From contig NZ_FNJV01000004.1 in assembly GCF_900103125.1 (NCBI RefSeq), positions 186,001 through 250,000 of the forward strand: 64,000 nt of DNA, read 5' to 3'. The notes beneath the pieces are model-generated. The model made no database searches. It was not told the DNA's origin and saw only the letters and a list, made by a program, of their open reading frames with translations. Of the stretch, positions 7,247 through 15,941 are shown in pieces. The translations under genes and the position numbers were made by a program. The DNA comes from Mucilaginibacter sp. OK268. GTDB lineage: Bacteria > Bacteroidota > Bacteroidia > Sphingobacteriales > Sphingobacteriaceae. Each line of letters opens with the position of its first letter. Positions within the stretch are counted from its first letter, which is position 1.

Positions 7247-9190
7247 TTAACGTTCTTCGTCGGCTGCCAATGCTTTGTTTGGATTGAGCAATTTCGCGCT
7301 TTCGGCCAGTTTAATGAACTCGGCGCGGTAACCTTCGCTATCGTCGCCTTTGGCGGTACGGGCCATTTTGATGGCTTGGTCGTAGGTAGAATGTTGTTTG
7401 AATTGCGAATCGCGGAGCAACATGCCAAACTCGGCCACAGCAGCCGCGAACCGGAAATCGGTTGATGTAGAATTTAGGACCACTGGCTTGTCATACACTT
7501 CCACATGGCTCATTTTGCTTACCGATGAGGTAGGTTGTTTGTACCGGAACTTGATGGTGAGCATTTCATCAGATGAGCTGGTGTAAGGCACAGGCTTTGG
7601 TTTTTGATATTTAAGCGGATCAACACTACTCGAATAATCATCCTTAACACCGGCGGGCACTATCTCATAAAAAGCGGTTACGGTATGACCAGAGCCCATA
7701 TCGCCGGCATCTTTTTTATCGTTGTTAAAGTCCTCTTTGTTGAGGGCTCGGTTTTCATAACCTAATAAACGGTAAGCCTGTACTTTACCCGGGTTAAATT
7801 CTACCTGTAGTTTTACGTCTTTGGCAATGGTGAACAGGGTACCGCCAAACTCGCTGATGAGTGTTTTACGGGCCTCGGTAATATTATCGATGTAGGCGTA
7901 GTTACCATTGCCTTTATCGGCCAGGGTTTCCATTTTACTGTCTTTATAATTGCCCATGCCAAAACCTAAAACAGATAGGGATATGCCGCTTTCACGTTCT
8001 TTCTCAATCAGTTTTTCCATGTCATCATCGCTGGAAGCGCCTACGTTAAAATCACCGTCGGTAGCCAGCATTACCCGGTTATTGCCGCCTTTCATAAAGT
8101 TTTCCATGGCTATTTTGTAGGCCAGCTTAATACCCGCGCCACCGGCTGTTGAGCCGCCTGCCTGCAGATTGTCGATGGCATTGCTAATGGTGGTCTTTTT
8201 ATCGCCCGAAGTTGCCGGTAATACCACGCCAGCAGCGCCGGCATAAACTACAATAGCTACTTTATCCTGCGGGCGCAATTGGTTAACCAGCATTTTTAAG
8301 GATGATTGCACTAACGGTAGTTTATTGGGTTCATACATCGATCCTGAAACGTCAATCAAAAATACCAGGTTGGATGCCGGCAGCTTGTCGTTAGCAATGG
8401 TTTTGGCCTTTAAGCCGATACGTAACAAACGGTGATTACTGTTCCATGGGGCGGCAGAAAGTTCGGTATGTATGGCAACCGGTTCGTTATTGGTTGGGCC
8501 GACCAGGTTATAATGAAAATAATTGATCATTTCCTCAATCCGTACGGCATCGGCAGGGGGGAGTTGGCCGTTGTTGATAAAACGCCTTACATTGCTGTAT
8601 GATGCAGCGTCAACATCAACGGAAAAGGTGGATAACGGCTCGCTTGTAACGGTTTTAAAACCATTTTCGTTGATGCCTTTATAGCTTTCAGTGTTCTCGG
8701 GCGGTGAGGGCATCATTTGTATTGAACTCATCTGAACAGACTTGTTCGAATATCTCTTGCTTTTGCCGGCAACCACCCCGGCTATAGGTGCTGAGTACAT
8801 TTTATCGGCGGCGGCCGAATTGATACTAGTAACGGCCCCGGTTACATCTTTTTTGTGTTGTACGCCATAACCTACAACCACAACTTCGTTCAGCGATTTA
8901 TTTGATGCTTTTAAGTGAACATCCAACGTATTGCTTTTGCTGATCTTTATAGTTTGCGGTTCAAAACCTATAAAACTGAAAGTAAGCGTGTTTTTGCCCT
9001 CAGGTACATCAATAGTGTAATGGCCTTTGATATCGGTCTGCGTACCTTGATGGCCGCCGGTGATGATTACCTGTGCGCCTGGCAGGGCCTGGCTGTTATC
9101 GTCATATACCGTTCCGCTGATGTGGCGGTTGGTGGCAGGCTTAAACCCGGTTAGGCCCGCGAATATTAAAATGAATAGTAGCTGTTTCAT
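7247..9190 (-). CDS. VWA-domain protein with SusC-like N-terminus
   Basis: 647 residues. The signal peptide is residues 1-17. Residues 20-95 are a carboxypeptidase-regulatory-like domain (HISGTVYDDNSQALPGAQV). The SusC/RagA receptor hallmark NEVVVVGYG follows at about 103-111, with DVTGAVTSIN as at the start of a receptor plug. Next is a VWA_N segment (FSVDVDAASYSNVRRFI), then a VWA domain with the MIDAS motif DVSGSMYE near 280, and a C-terminal DUF3520-like region. The VWA core resembles YfbK-type proteins. It probably binds a ligand or partner in the periplasm or at the outer membrane; an enzymatic role is not indicated. It is divergent from the ECF sigma gene 170 bases away. Confidence 0.85.
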   Translation of the reverse strand: MKQLLFILIFAGLTGFKPATNRHISGTVYDDNSQALPGAQVIITGGHQGTQTDIKGHYTIDVPEGKNTLTFSFIGFEPQTIKISKSNTLDVHLKASNKSLNEVVVVGYGVQHKKDVTGAVTSINSAAADKMYSAPIAGVVAGKSKRYSNKSVQMSSIQMMPSPPENTESYKGINENGFKTVTSEPLSTFSVDVDAASYSNVRRFINNGQLPPADAVRIEEMINYFHYNLVGPTNNEPVAIHTELSAAPWNSNHRLLRIGLKAKTIANDKLPASNLVFLIDVSGSMYEPNKLPLVQSSLKMLVNQLRPQDKVAIVVYAGAAGVVLPATSGDKKTTISNAIDNLQAGGSTAGGAGIKLAYKIAMENFMKGGNNRVMLATDGDFNVGASSDDDMEKLIEKERESGISLSVLGFGMGNYKDSKMETLADKGNGNYAYIDNITEARKTLISEFGGTLFTIAKDVKLQVEFNPGKVQAYRLLGYENRALNKEDFNNDKKDAGDMGSGHTVTAFYEIVPAGVKDDYSSSVDPLKYQKPKPVPYTSSSDEMLTIKFRYKQPTSSVSKMSHVEVYDKPVVLNSTSTDFRFAAAVAEFGMLLRDSQFKQHSTYDQAIKMARTAKGDDSEGYRAEFIKLAESAKLLNPNKALAADEER

Positions 9191-9360
9191 TTGATAATTA
9201 TTGATTTACTGATTTAGTGAATTAGTGATTTTTATACCTACAGAACCTCATCTGCATATTTGCACATCTGAAATCTGCACATTTGCTTTCATTTTAATAA
9301 GGATGTTATAGCAGCTTAATTTCCATAAACGATATAAAAAATTTATTTTGGCACTGTTTA

Positions 9361-9933
9361 ATGACCAATTTTATCAAACCAAATAAACTAAGCTCATCAA
9401 CTGACGCCGAACTGTTAGCTGTTTACCGTGATAACGGTGATATTGCTGTTTTAGGACAGCTGTATGAAAGGTATATGCCTTTGGTTTATGGCGTTTGCTT
9501 AAAATACCTCAAGGATGAAGAGCTGGCTAAAGATGCCGTTATGGGCATATTTGAAGAGTTGGTTGTTAAAGTAAAACAGCATGATATCAGCATATTCAGG
9601 AGCTGGTTGTATGTATTGGGGCGCAATTATTGCTTGATGCAGTTAAGGGCCGGTAAAAAATTAGAGGTAGTTGCTTTGGATGAGGTTATGGAATTTACCC
9701 CGCTTTTGCATCCTGATGATAATAACCGCGAAGAAGCCTATAAAGCCTTGGAGCGTTGTATAGATAAACTAACCGGGGCGCAGCAGCAAAGCATCGATCT
9801 GTTTTACTTAAAAGAGAAGTGTTATAAAGAGGTGGCCGATATAACCGGGTTTAGTTTAAATGAAGTGAAAAGTTATATACAAAATGGCAAAAGGAATTTG
9901 AAGATTTGCCTGGAGAAGAACAGTGAACAATAA
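9361..9933 (+). CDS. ECF-type RNA polymerase sigma factor
   Basis: 190 residues. Sigma region 2 is seen at about 30-95 (YERYMPLVYGVCLKYLKDEELAKDAV) and region 4 at about 135-185 (LKEKCYKEVADITGFSLNEVKSYIQNGKRNLK), with no region 1 or 3, as in extracytoplasmic-function sigma factors. It should direct RNA polymerase to a small regulon in response to an envelope signal. Its end overlaps the start of the next gene by 11 bases, which indicates translational coupling with an anti-sigma-like membrane protein. The VWA gene lies divergently upstream. Confidence 0.9.
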   Translation: MTNFIKPNKLSSSTDAELLAVYRDNGDIAVLGQLYERYMPLVYGVCLKYLKDEELAKDAVMGIFEELVVKVKQHDISIFRSWLYVLGRNYCLMQLRAGKKLEVVALDEVMEFTPLLHPDDNNREEAYKALERCIDKLTGAQQQSIDLFYLKEKCYKEVADITGFSLNEVKSYIQNGKRNLKICLEKNSEQ

Positions 9934-11314
9934 AAAAGCCGACATATCGCAGATTAGGAAGTACCTTAACGGGGAGCTTAATGCCACCGCCATGCACCGG
10001 CTGGAGCGCGAGGCACTTGACGATCCGTTTTTGATGAATGCCCTGGAAGGTTATGAAGCCACTGCGAAAGATCAGCAGGCAAACCTGAACGAACTGGCCG
10101 GTCGCCTGCAAGAACGCACAGCCGAAAAACGAGGCCGGGTTATTTCATGGAAAGTGTGGTCTATAGCGGCATCGGTTTTAATCGTATTGACCATTGGTGG
10201 ATTGTGGCTCAAAAACTCATCTCCTACACCGGAGAAAGCAAGAGTAGCCGATGTAGTGCAGCAAACCAAGGCCGACAAGACACAGGCTGTACCACTTAAA
10301 GATACTGTAGCGGCGCCAAATCAGCCGGCCACCCAGCCCGAAGCATTGGTGGCCCAAAGTATAAAACCAGCGCCTGTGGTGAAAGAAGCCAACAAGCCGG
10401 TTGATAAAGCAAGTGATAAAGCCGTTTATCAACAGGAAATATCTGCTACTGATAATAAACAAGCTGCAACACCTTCTGCAACTGATTATGCATCTAAGCA
10501 ACCGGCCCCTATAGTTTTGCGGGAGGTTAAAACTCAGGCCAATAAAACCGATAATACACAGCAGTTAAGCGAGACGGTGGTAATGGGCTATACTTCGCAA
10601 AGTAAAAAGGATAGCCTGGATAATGTGATAGCCTTGAGAAAATCAAAGGCCCCTAAAACATACGGTTCATCCGCATTGCCCGGAAAGGTGGATGGCTTAA
10701 CCGTGATCCCGGCAGATTCAAAATCACAAGCCGAAGCCAGCCGGATAACAGGCATCATTATTTCAAAGGGCGATGGCTCGCCGGTTATCGGGGCCGCCAT
10801 ACGTATCAAGGGCACCAATAAGTCAACCGTAACAGATACCAATGGTAAATTTGCCTTGTCGGCCTCGTCTTCAACCAATGAAACCCTTGATATTGCATCC
10901 ATCGGTTTCGAGCGTAAACAAGTAAGCGCAAAAGTAGGCGATAGCCTAAAGGTTGAGCTCAAGGATGCCTCCAGTTCGCTTAACGAGGTTGTGGTAGTAG
11001 GTTATGGTAGTAAAAAAGATGTGGACGGAGAACCCATTGCCGAAAGCGCTCATCCACAAAATAACTGGAGCAGCTTTAAAAAATATTTGCAAACCAATGC
11101 CGTTTTACCAGATGGTACAACCGGCAATGTAAATGTAAGCTTCACCGTAGACGCCGACGGATCATTAAGTGATTTTAAGGTCAAAAAAAGTCTGAACGCT
11201 GTAGCTGATCAAAAAGCGATCGACCTGATCAAAAACGGCCCCTCATGGATCGGGAATAATAACCACAAACCCGAAACGGTTACCGTAAAGGTGAAATTCC
11301 AGACGCAGAAATAA
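9923..11314 (+). CDS. Anti-sigma-like membrane protein with CarboxypepD-like and TonB domains
   Basis: 463 residues starting at GTG (9923), inside the end of the sigma gene; the overlap supports this start. Residues 1-70 are cytoplasmic and helical (ISQIRKYLNGELNATAMHRLE), as in anti-sigma N-terminal domains. One membrane helix spans about 74-92. A long Ala/Lys/Pro-rich periplasmic linker follows. A carboxypeptidase-regulatory-like domain is at about 273-350 (VIGAAIRIKGTNKSTVTDTNG), then SLNEVVVVGYG near 352, and a TonB C-terminal-like domain at 375-463 (NVNVSFTVDADGSLSDFKV). The likely role is to hold the sigma factor at the membrane and release it on a periplasmic or TonB-linked signal. The anti-sigma role comes from arrangement and topology, not from a known signature. 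Confidence 0.72.
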   Translation: MNNKKADISQIRKYLNGELNATAMHRLEREALDDPFLMNALEGYEATAKDQQANLNELAGRLQERTAEKRGRVISWKVWSIAASVLIVLTIGGLWLKNSSPTPEKARVADVVQQTKADKTQAVPLKDTVAAPNQPATQPEALVAQSIKPAPVVKEANKPVDKASDKAVYQQEISATDNKQAATPSATDYASKQPAPIVLREVKTQANKTDNTQQLSETVVMGYTSQSKKDSLDNVIALRKSKAPKTYGSSALPGKVDGLTVIPADSKSQAEASRITGIIISKGDGSPVIGAAIRIKGTNKSTVTDTNGKFALSASSSTNETLDIASIGFERKQVSAKVGDSLKVELKDASSSLNEVVVVGYGSKKDVDGEPIAESAHPQNNWSSFKKYLQTNAVLPDGTTGNVNVSFTVDADGSLSDFKVKKSLNAVADQKAIDLIKNGPSWIGNNNHKPETVTVKVKFQTQK

Positions 11315-11397
11315 AACTTAACAATAGTTTAGAGTATATGGGCTATTTATGGTGAGTCAACCAGACATGATGAGTTGGGCCATACCATTATAAAACG

Positions 11398-11568
11398 CGT
11401 CATTGAGAGGTACGAAGCAATCTTTATGCTTTACAGAGCAAGCAGAAGAGCGTAAGCAAGTTCACTTTTATGGCCGATCTACCAGTATAGAGATTATTAA
11501 TATTGTGTTTGTTTTATTGGTATTAATGAGCTCCCTCCGGTCGGTTGTCTTCGTACCTCGCAATGACG
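11398..11568. repeat. Long R1 element (copy c) with a 62-base core
   Basis: Outer arms are CGTCATTGAGAGG (left) and CCTCGCAATGACG (right). The part 11491-11552 is identical, inverted, to 28508-28569 in copy d. The total length of 171 bases and identical core look like a recently copied miniature element. Confidence 0.8.
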
Positions 11569-11587
11569 TGCGGGTAATAATACATGC

Positions 11588-11631
11588 AAAAAGAAAAGAG
11601 CAAGGAAAATCTCCCTCGCTCTTTTCTTTGA
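11588..11631 (-). terminator. Terminator of the DUF4197 gene
   Basis: AAAGAAAAGAGC (11590-11601) pairs with GCTCTTTTCTTT (11618-11629). On the minus strand a CTTTTTGC tail follows. It lies about 20 bases beyond the stop codon at 11649. Confidence 0.65.
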
Positions 11632-11648
11632 GTATATCTACATCTTTT

Positions 11649-12380
11649 TTATTTCTTATTCTTATCGGCAAAAGAAAATACTTTTTGCAATAACGGTGTG
11701 GTGCGGGCTCCTAAATTGGAACGGATGTTCAGTTCTTCCTTAGCTATCTCTACAAATAAGCCCGAGATAGCTTTTTGAGTAGCGTAATCGCTGATATCCG
11801 GATTCAATTTCTTTACAAAAGGGACTTTATTGTAGGCCTTTGCAACATCCGTATAATACTTAGTAGCGTTGGCCTTGTTCAGGCTGGTTTGTATTACCGG
11901 TTTAAATTTAGCAGTTAACTGGGGAGTAGTAGCGCGTTCAAAATATTGCGTAGCCGCATCCTGGTTACCCATTAAAATATTGGTTACATCTTGCAGCGTC
12001 ATGTGCTTAATGGCATCCACAAAAATAGGTTTGGCTTGTTTTGCAGCATCTTCGGCAGCACGGTTAAGGGATAATATCACATTATCACAAAGTTTGCCCA
12101 TACCCAGGCTGCGCAAAGTTTTTTCGGCCTTTTGAGCCTCTGGCGGGAAAAGTATTTTAACCGCTGCATTGCCAAAAAAGCCGTTAACGGCCGATAACTG
12201 GTCTGAGCTTTTGCCTGTGGCTATTTCAAGCGCCTGCTTAAGGCCATTGCCTATCTCTAAATTGGTTGGTATGGTTTGGGCCGATGGTACTGCAGCTTGT
12301 ACTGTCTGATTAAGGGTGTCGCAGCTGGCTAATGTTATAAATGCCAGCAAACCGGTAATTACTAAAAACTTTGTTCTCAT
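11649..12380 (-). CDS. DUF4197 family lipoprotein
   Basis: 243 residues from the ATG at 12380; an earlier in-frame start would add a Cys/His/Tyr-rich stretch that overlaps the Pit gene and lacks sense. Residues 1-20 form a lipoprotein signal peptide with the lipobox LASC. The mature part is helical and fits the DUF4197 family (GLKQALEIATGKSSDQLSAVNGFFGN; FKPVIQTSLNKANATKYYTDV). DUF4197 proteins are conserved periplasmic proteins without a known reaction. It is the last gene of the run that starts with the type III PKS, 41 bases after the Pit gene, so it may be cotranscribed with the phosphate genes. Confidence 0.85.
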   Translation of the reverse strand: MRTKFLVITGLLAFITLASCDTLNQTVQAAVPSAQTIPTNLEIGNGLKQALEIATGKSSDQLSAVNGFFGNAAVKILFPPEAQKAEKTLRSLGMGKLCDNVILSLNRAAEDAAKQAKPIFVDAIKHMTLQDVTNILMGNQDAATQYFERATTPQLTAKFKPVIQTSLNKANATKYYTDVAKAYNKVPFVKKLNPDISDYATQKAISGLFVEIAKEELNIRSNLGARTTPLLQKVFSFADKNKK

Positions 12381-12421
12381 AGTGGTTAAATTTAGTAAAA
12401 AATGCAGGCAATAAAAAAAAC

Positions 12422-13432
12422 TTATCCGATGATGTGTATGAGTGCAAATACACCAGCGGCGATAAGGGCAGATATAGGTATAGTAATGATCCAGGCCCAA
12501 ACCAGGTTAATGGTTACGCCCCAGCGCACTGCCGAAACACGTTTGGTTAAACCTACACCAATAATTGAACCCGTGATAGTATGTGTGGTTGATACCGGGA
12601 TACCAAATCTTTCTGTGATAAACAAGGTAACAGCACCTGCGGTCTCCGCACTTACACCCTCCAATGGAGTTACCTTAGTGATCTTGGAACCCATAGTTTT
12701 TACAATTTTCCAACCACCAGACATGGTTCCTGCTGCAATGGCGGTATAGCAGGCCAATGGAATCCACTCGGGCATAGGAGCACCGGTTTTAATGATATTA
12801 GAAGTAACCAGGGTTACATATAATATCCCCATTACTTTTTGAGCGTCATTACCACCGTGAGCAAAACTTAACGCCGCTGCCGATACCAGTTGCAGTCTTT
12901 TGAACCAGCGTTCGGCGACAGCTGGGCGCGCCTTTTTACATATATGCAGTATCAGGATAGTAATGATATAAGCGATGATCAAACCGATGAAAGGTGCTAA
13001 AACAATATATGCTATAATAGTGAGCACATAATGCATTTCTATAGCACTCAATGGGTTGGCATGCATGTAAATAGCGTTAGCCATACCCGCACCTGCAAAA
13101 CCACCGATAAGCGTGTGCGACGAACTGGAAGGGATACCAAACCACCAGGTTATTAAATTCCATGATATAGCGGCAATTAGGCCCGCGAGTATCACATGAA
13201 TGGTTACAAAGTGCTCTAATACAATTTTTGACACCGTATTGGCAACTTTGTGATCTTTGATAAAAAAGTATGCTGCGAAATTAAATACTGCCGCCATCAG
13301 TACCGCCTGAAAAGGCGTTAATACTTTGGTTGATACGATAGTGGCAATGGAGTTGGCTGCATCGTGAAAGCCATTGGTATAATCAAAAATAAGTGCCAGG
13401 GCAATTACGACAACAAGTAGGGAGGTAACCAT
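12422..13432 (-). CDS. pit: PiT family inorganic phosphate transporter
   Basis: 336 residues with about ten membrane helices. The N-terminal half holds DYTNGFHDAANSIATIVSTK and the C-terminal half the related AHGGNDAQKVMGIL and PVSTTHTITGSIIGVG; these duplicated signatures mark the PiT family, which moves phosphate (or metal-phosphate) with a cation. The length is short but normal for bacterial PiT proteins of this type. It lies 20 bases after a DUF47/PhoU-like gene, the standard partner of this transporter, and downstream of a PhoR-like kinase. Confidence 0.92.
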   Translation of the reverse strand: MVTSLLVVVIALALIFDYTNGFHDAANSIATIVSTKVLTPFQAVLMAAVFNFAAYFFIKDHKVANTVSKIVLEHFVTIHVILAGLIAAISWNLITWWFGIPSSSSHTLIGGFAGAGMANAIYMHANPLSAIEMHYVLTIIAYIVLAPFIGLIIAYIITILILHICKKARPAVAERWFKRLQLVSAAALSFAHGGNDAQKVMGILYVTLVTSNIIKTGAPMPEWIPLACYTAIAAGTMSGGWKIVKTMGSKITKVTPLEGVSAETAGAVTLFITERFGIPVSTTHTITGSIIGVGLTKRVSAVRWGVTINLVWAWIITIPISALIAAGVFALIHIIG

Positions 13433-13452
13433 TTAGTGATGATTAAGTATGC

Positions 13453-14103
13453 TTAAGCGTTTTTAACTAAAATTGATTCCATAACGTTTGCCGCGTCTTC
13501 GCACATATCGGTAGCGGTTTCAAGCGCGGCAAGTATTTCTTTGTATTTGATGAGGCGGATAGCGTCTTTTTCATAAAGGAAAAGATCGGCTACGGCGCGG
13601 TCAAATACATAATCGGCCTGGTTTTCCACACTGTTTATCCTGATGCAGGAGTCGGCTATATTGCGTACGTTCCTGAGGTCTTTCAGCTCCTTTACGGCTT
13701 TTTCCAGGTCGATGCTGGCCTGTAATATCAGGTCAGACAGCTTGCGGATATGCTCATTAAAGTCATCTATTTTGTAAAGACTCATGCGGTTAGCAGCTCC
13801 ATGAATATAATCAGCCACATCATCAATAGCGGTGGCTAGTGCGTGTATATCTTCGCGGTCAAACGGAGTGATAAAGTTTTTGCCCAGTTCCAGGTATATC
13901 TGGTGGGTTAACTCATCGCCTTTGTTCTCCAACTTATCTATTTGTTTGTAAAGCTCTTCCTGGGTTGCAGGATTGTTCGAGTTAACCGCCTCAACCAATA
14001 CGGTAGCCATAGTAACTACATTGCTTGCCGCCTGCTCAAATAAGGGAAAAAATATTTTCTTGTCCTTGGGTACAAAGTATTGGAATATGCTGTTAAGTGA
14101 CAT
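13453..14103 (-). CDS. DUF47/PhoU-like regulator of the Pit transporter
   Basis: 216 residues, all helical, with PhoU-like segments: NKGDELTHQIYLELGKNFITPFDREDIHALATAIDDVADYI, written here only as a family landmark around residues 70-110. Conserved acidic residues (DREDIH, DDVADY) could bind metal, as in PhoU. Family members are usually encoded next to a Pit-type transporter and probably tune its activity. The gap to the transporter gene is 20 bases, so they should be one transcript. Confidence 0.9.
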   Translation of the reverse strand: MSLNSIFQYFVPKDKKIFFPLFEQAASNVVTMATVLVEAVNSNNPATQEELYKQIDKLENKGDELTHQIYLELGKNFITPFDREDIHALATAIDDVADYIHGAANRMSLYKIDDFNEHIRKLSDLILQASIDLEKAVKELKDLRNVRNIADSCIRINSVENQADYVFDRAVADLFLYEKDAIRLIKYKEILAALETATDMCEDAANVMESILVKNA

Positions 14104-14150
14104 AATGCTTTAAATTGGGGTAAAGGTACGTTTGCTATGTTAAGTTAGTG

Positions 14151-15215
14151 TTAACTTTTCAACACTGGTATATTGGGTAAATGTAAGGCTTGTTTGGCAA
14201 TTTGCAGCGTAAAACCAAATGTTGAACCAAGGCCTTCGGTGCTGCGCACATTGATGGTTTGCTGGTGCGCCTCGATAATATGTTTCACGATGGCCAGCCC
14301 TAAGCCTGAGCCTCCAATTTGCCTTGAGCGACTGCTATCGGTACGGTAAAAACGCTCAAATAAACGCGGTAGAAACTTTTCTTCGATGCCGATACCATCA
14401 TCAGTTACCTCAACCAATACCTGGTCATGCAGTACAAACAGACTTACCGAAGTGCTGCCTTCTTCCTTGCCATACTTAAAGGAGTTGTCAATGAGGTTAA
14501 CCAATACCTGGCGTATTTTTTCGCGGTCGGCATATACTAAAATGCCTTCGTCGTATTTTTGTTTAAATATTAATTTAATATGGTATTGCTTGCCCTTGAT
14601 CTCCAACGATTCAAAAACCTCTTTGATGAGATCATTGATTTTGAATTTGCTGTAATTGATAGGTATTTCGCCCGATTCCAGTTTGGAGATCTCATCCAGA
14701 TCCTTGATCAGATAGCTTAGGCGATCCACATTTTTAGAGGCTTTCTCCAAAAACTGACGAGCCATATCGCGATCATCAAAATCATCATCCTGGAGAGCCT
14801 CAATATAACCTTGTATGGCAAAAAGGGGCGTTTTGAATTCGTGTGATATGTTTGACAGGAAGTCGCGGCGGAATTTTTCCTGTTTGCGCAGTTCGTCTAT
14901 CTCAATCTTTTTCTGTTTGGCCCATTCCTTCACTTCTGATTCCACATCGTTGATAGGGTTGGCGCTTACATGTTCGCCAAGGGCATCACGCAGATCGCGG
15001 CCCAGCTTTAAATTATGGATGAGTTTATAGATCAGCTTAATGCGCGAATAAATGTATTTTTCAATCAGGTAATAGAAAACCACATAGCTGGTAATGAGCG
15101 TAGCCAGAAAGGTTACCATAACATCGTACCACTTGTGCTGAAAATAAAAGTTAACGGCTGATAGCGTAATTGCCACGCCCAGGGCGGTTATTAAAACCAG
15201 TACACGCAAATTCAT
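14151..15215 (-). CDS. Sensor histidine kinase, PhoR-like, without adjacent response regulator
   Basis: 354 residues. Two membrane helices (about 4-22 and 30-50) leave almost no periplasmic loop, so the signal is probably sensed in the membrane or through a partner. The H-box is FLSNISHEFKTPLFAIQGY (about 118-136), followed by HATPase motifs: N-box LVNLIDNSFKYG, G1 DDGIGIEEK, and GGSGLGLAIVKHI. It resembles PhoR. No response regulator is adjacent. It lies 9 bases after the methyltransferase gene and 47 bases before DUF47-Pit, so it bridges the PKS genes and the phosphate genes in one same-strand run. Confidence 0.88.
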   Translation of the reverse strand: MNLRVLVLITALGVAITLSAVNFYFQHKWYDVMVTFLATLITSYVVFYYLIEKYIYSRIKLIYKLIHNLKLGRDLRDALGEHVSANPINDVESEVKEWAKQKKIEIDELRKQEKFRRDFLSNISHEFKTPLFAIQGYIEALQDDDFDDRDMARQFLEKASKNVDRLSYLIKDLDEISKLESGEIPINYSKFKINDLIKEVFESLEIKGKQYHIKLIFKQKYDEGILVYADREKIRQVLVNLIDNSFKYGKEEGSTSVSLFVLHDQVLVEVTDDGIGIEEKFLPRLFERFYRTDSSRSRQIGGSGLGLAIVKHIIEAHQQTINVRSTEGLGSTFGFTLQIAKQALHLPNIPVLKS

Positions 15216-15224
15216 ATCGTAAAG

Positions 15225-15923
15225 TTACGATTTGTAGATGATTAACTGCCAGCGGAATGGCCAATGCCATGTTAAATTATAGTTATCAATTCCTGCATTT
15301 TTTAATAAGGCCACTAATTCTGCTTTTTTGAAGGCGCGTTTTACCGACAGCGGCCCGTCGTTACGTGCCATTTTGCTCCGGGTAAAAACATGGGTTATCA
15401 CTATAATAGCATAGTACAACAGCCAATGGCGGTGCAGGTCGGTAATGATGACGCCTTTGCGGGCCGATGCCTGCATATTTTGGATAAGCCTTACCCACAG
15501 TTCATCATCAAAATGATGGGTAAACAGGCTGCTGATAATGATATCATAGGTTTTGATCCGATCGGTATCCGTAATAACATCGGCCTGCAGATAGTCGATA
15601 TTATTAAATCCGACCGATTCCTGCCGGGCAAAATTAATAGCGGCGGGTGCGGCATCGATACCGGTTAAATGCAGTTGTAAATTGTTTTTAGCGGCCCATT
15701 TGGCAATAGCAATTAAAGCATCACCGCCACCGCAACCCCAATCACTTATGGAATAGCCGGTACGTATCGGAAAGTTCTTCAACGCTTTTATCAGGCTTTT
15801 ATGACCACCCAGCAAGGAGTTTACTTTACCTAAGCCGGCTAACACCGGATTGATTTCACTAGCTGGCAGATCAAAATCGTCCATTATTTCGGCATCGGAG
15901 GCGCGTATGGTTAAATCAGGCAT
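15225..15923 (-). CDS. Class I SAM-dependent methyltransferase of the type III PKS cluster
   Basis: 232 residues. SAM-binding motif I is DWGCGGGDALIAIAKW (about 76-91); the acidic residue after strand 2 is in LTGIDAAPAAINFAR, and a QADV segment follows. The C-terminal part (residues about 160-232) is hydrophobic (LLYYAIIVITHVFTRSKM) and may touch the membrane or a lipid substrate. It lies 18 bases after the FAD enzyme gene. By analogy with SrsB of Streptomyces griseus, which O-methylates an alkylresorcinol made by a type III PKS, it may methylate the polyketide product; this is inferred from context. Confidence 0.82.
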   Translation of the reverse strand: MPDLTIRASDAEIMDDFDLPASEINPVLAGLGKVNSLLGGHKSLIKALKNFPIRTGYSISDWGCGGGDALIAIAKWAAKNNLQLHLTGIDAAPAAINFARQESVGFNNIDYLQADVITDTDRIKTYDIIISSLFTHHFDDELWVRLIQNMQASARKGVIITDLHRHWLLYYAIIVITHVFTRSKMARNDGPLSVKRAFKKAELVALLKNAGIDNYNLTWHWPFRWQLIIYKS

Positions 15924-15941
15924 ATAGTGAATACGTCGGTA

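Larger units (their letters stand above)
11315..11648. other. Intergenic region with R1 element and terminator
   Basis: A 334-base gap between convergent genes. It contains the long R1 copy c and the terminator of the DUF4197 gene. No gene is supported. Confidence 0.7.

Noticed and set aside
7111..7428. A longer N-terminus for the AraC protein
   Set aside because: The extension would overlap the VWA gene on the same strand, is rich in Cys/Trp/Pro without a fold, and the ATG at 7110 opens a recognisable domain.
12381..12500. A longer N-terminus for the DUF4197 protein
   Set aside because: It would precede a perfect lipoprotein signal peptide and overlap the Pit gene; the ATG at 12380 is far better.
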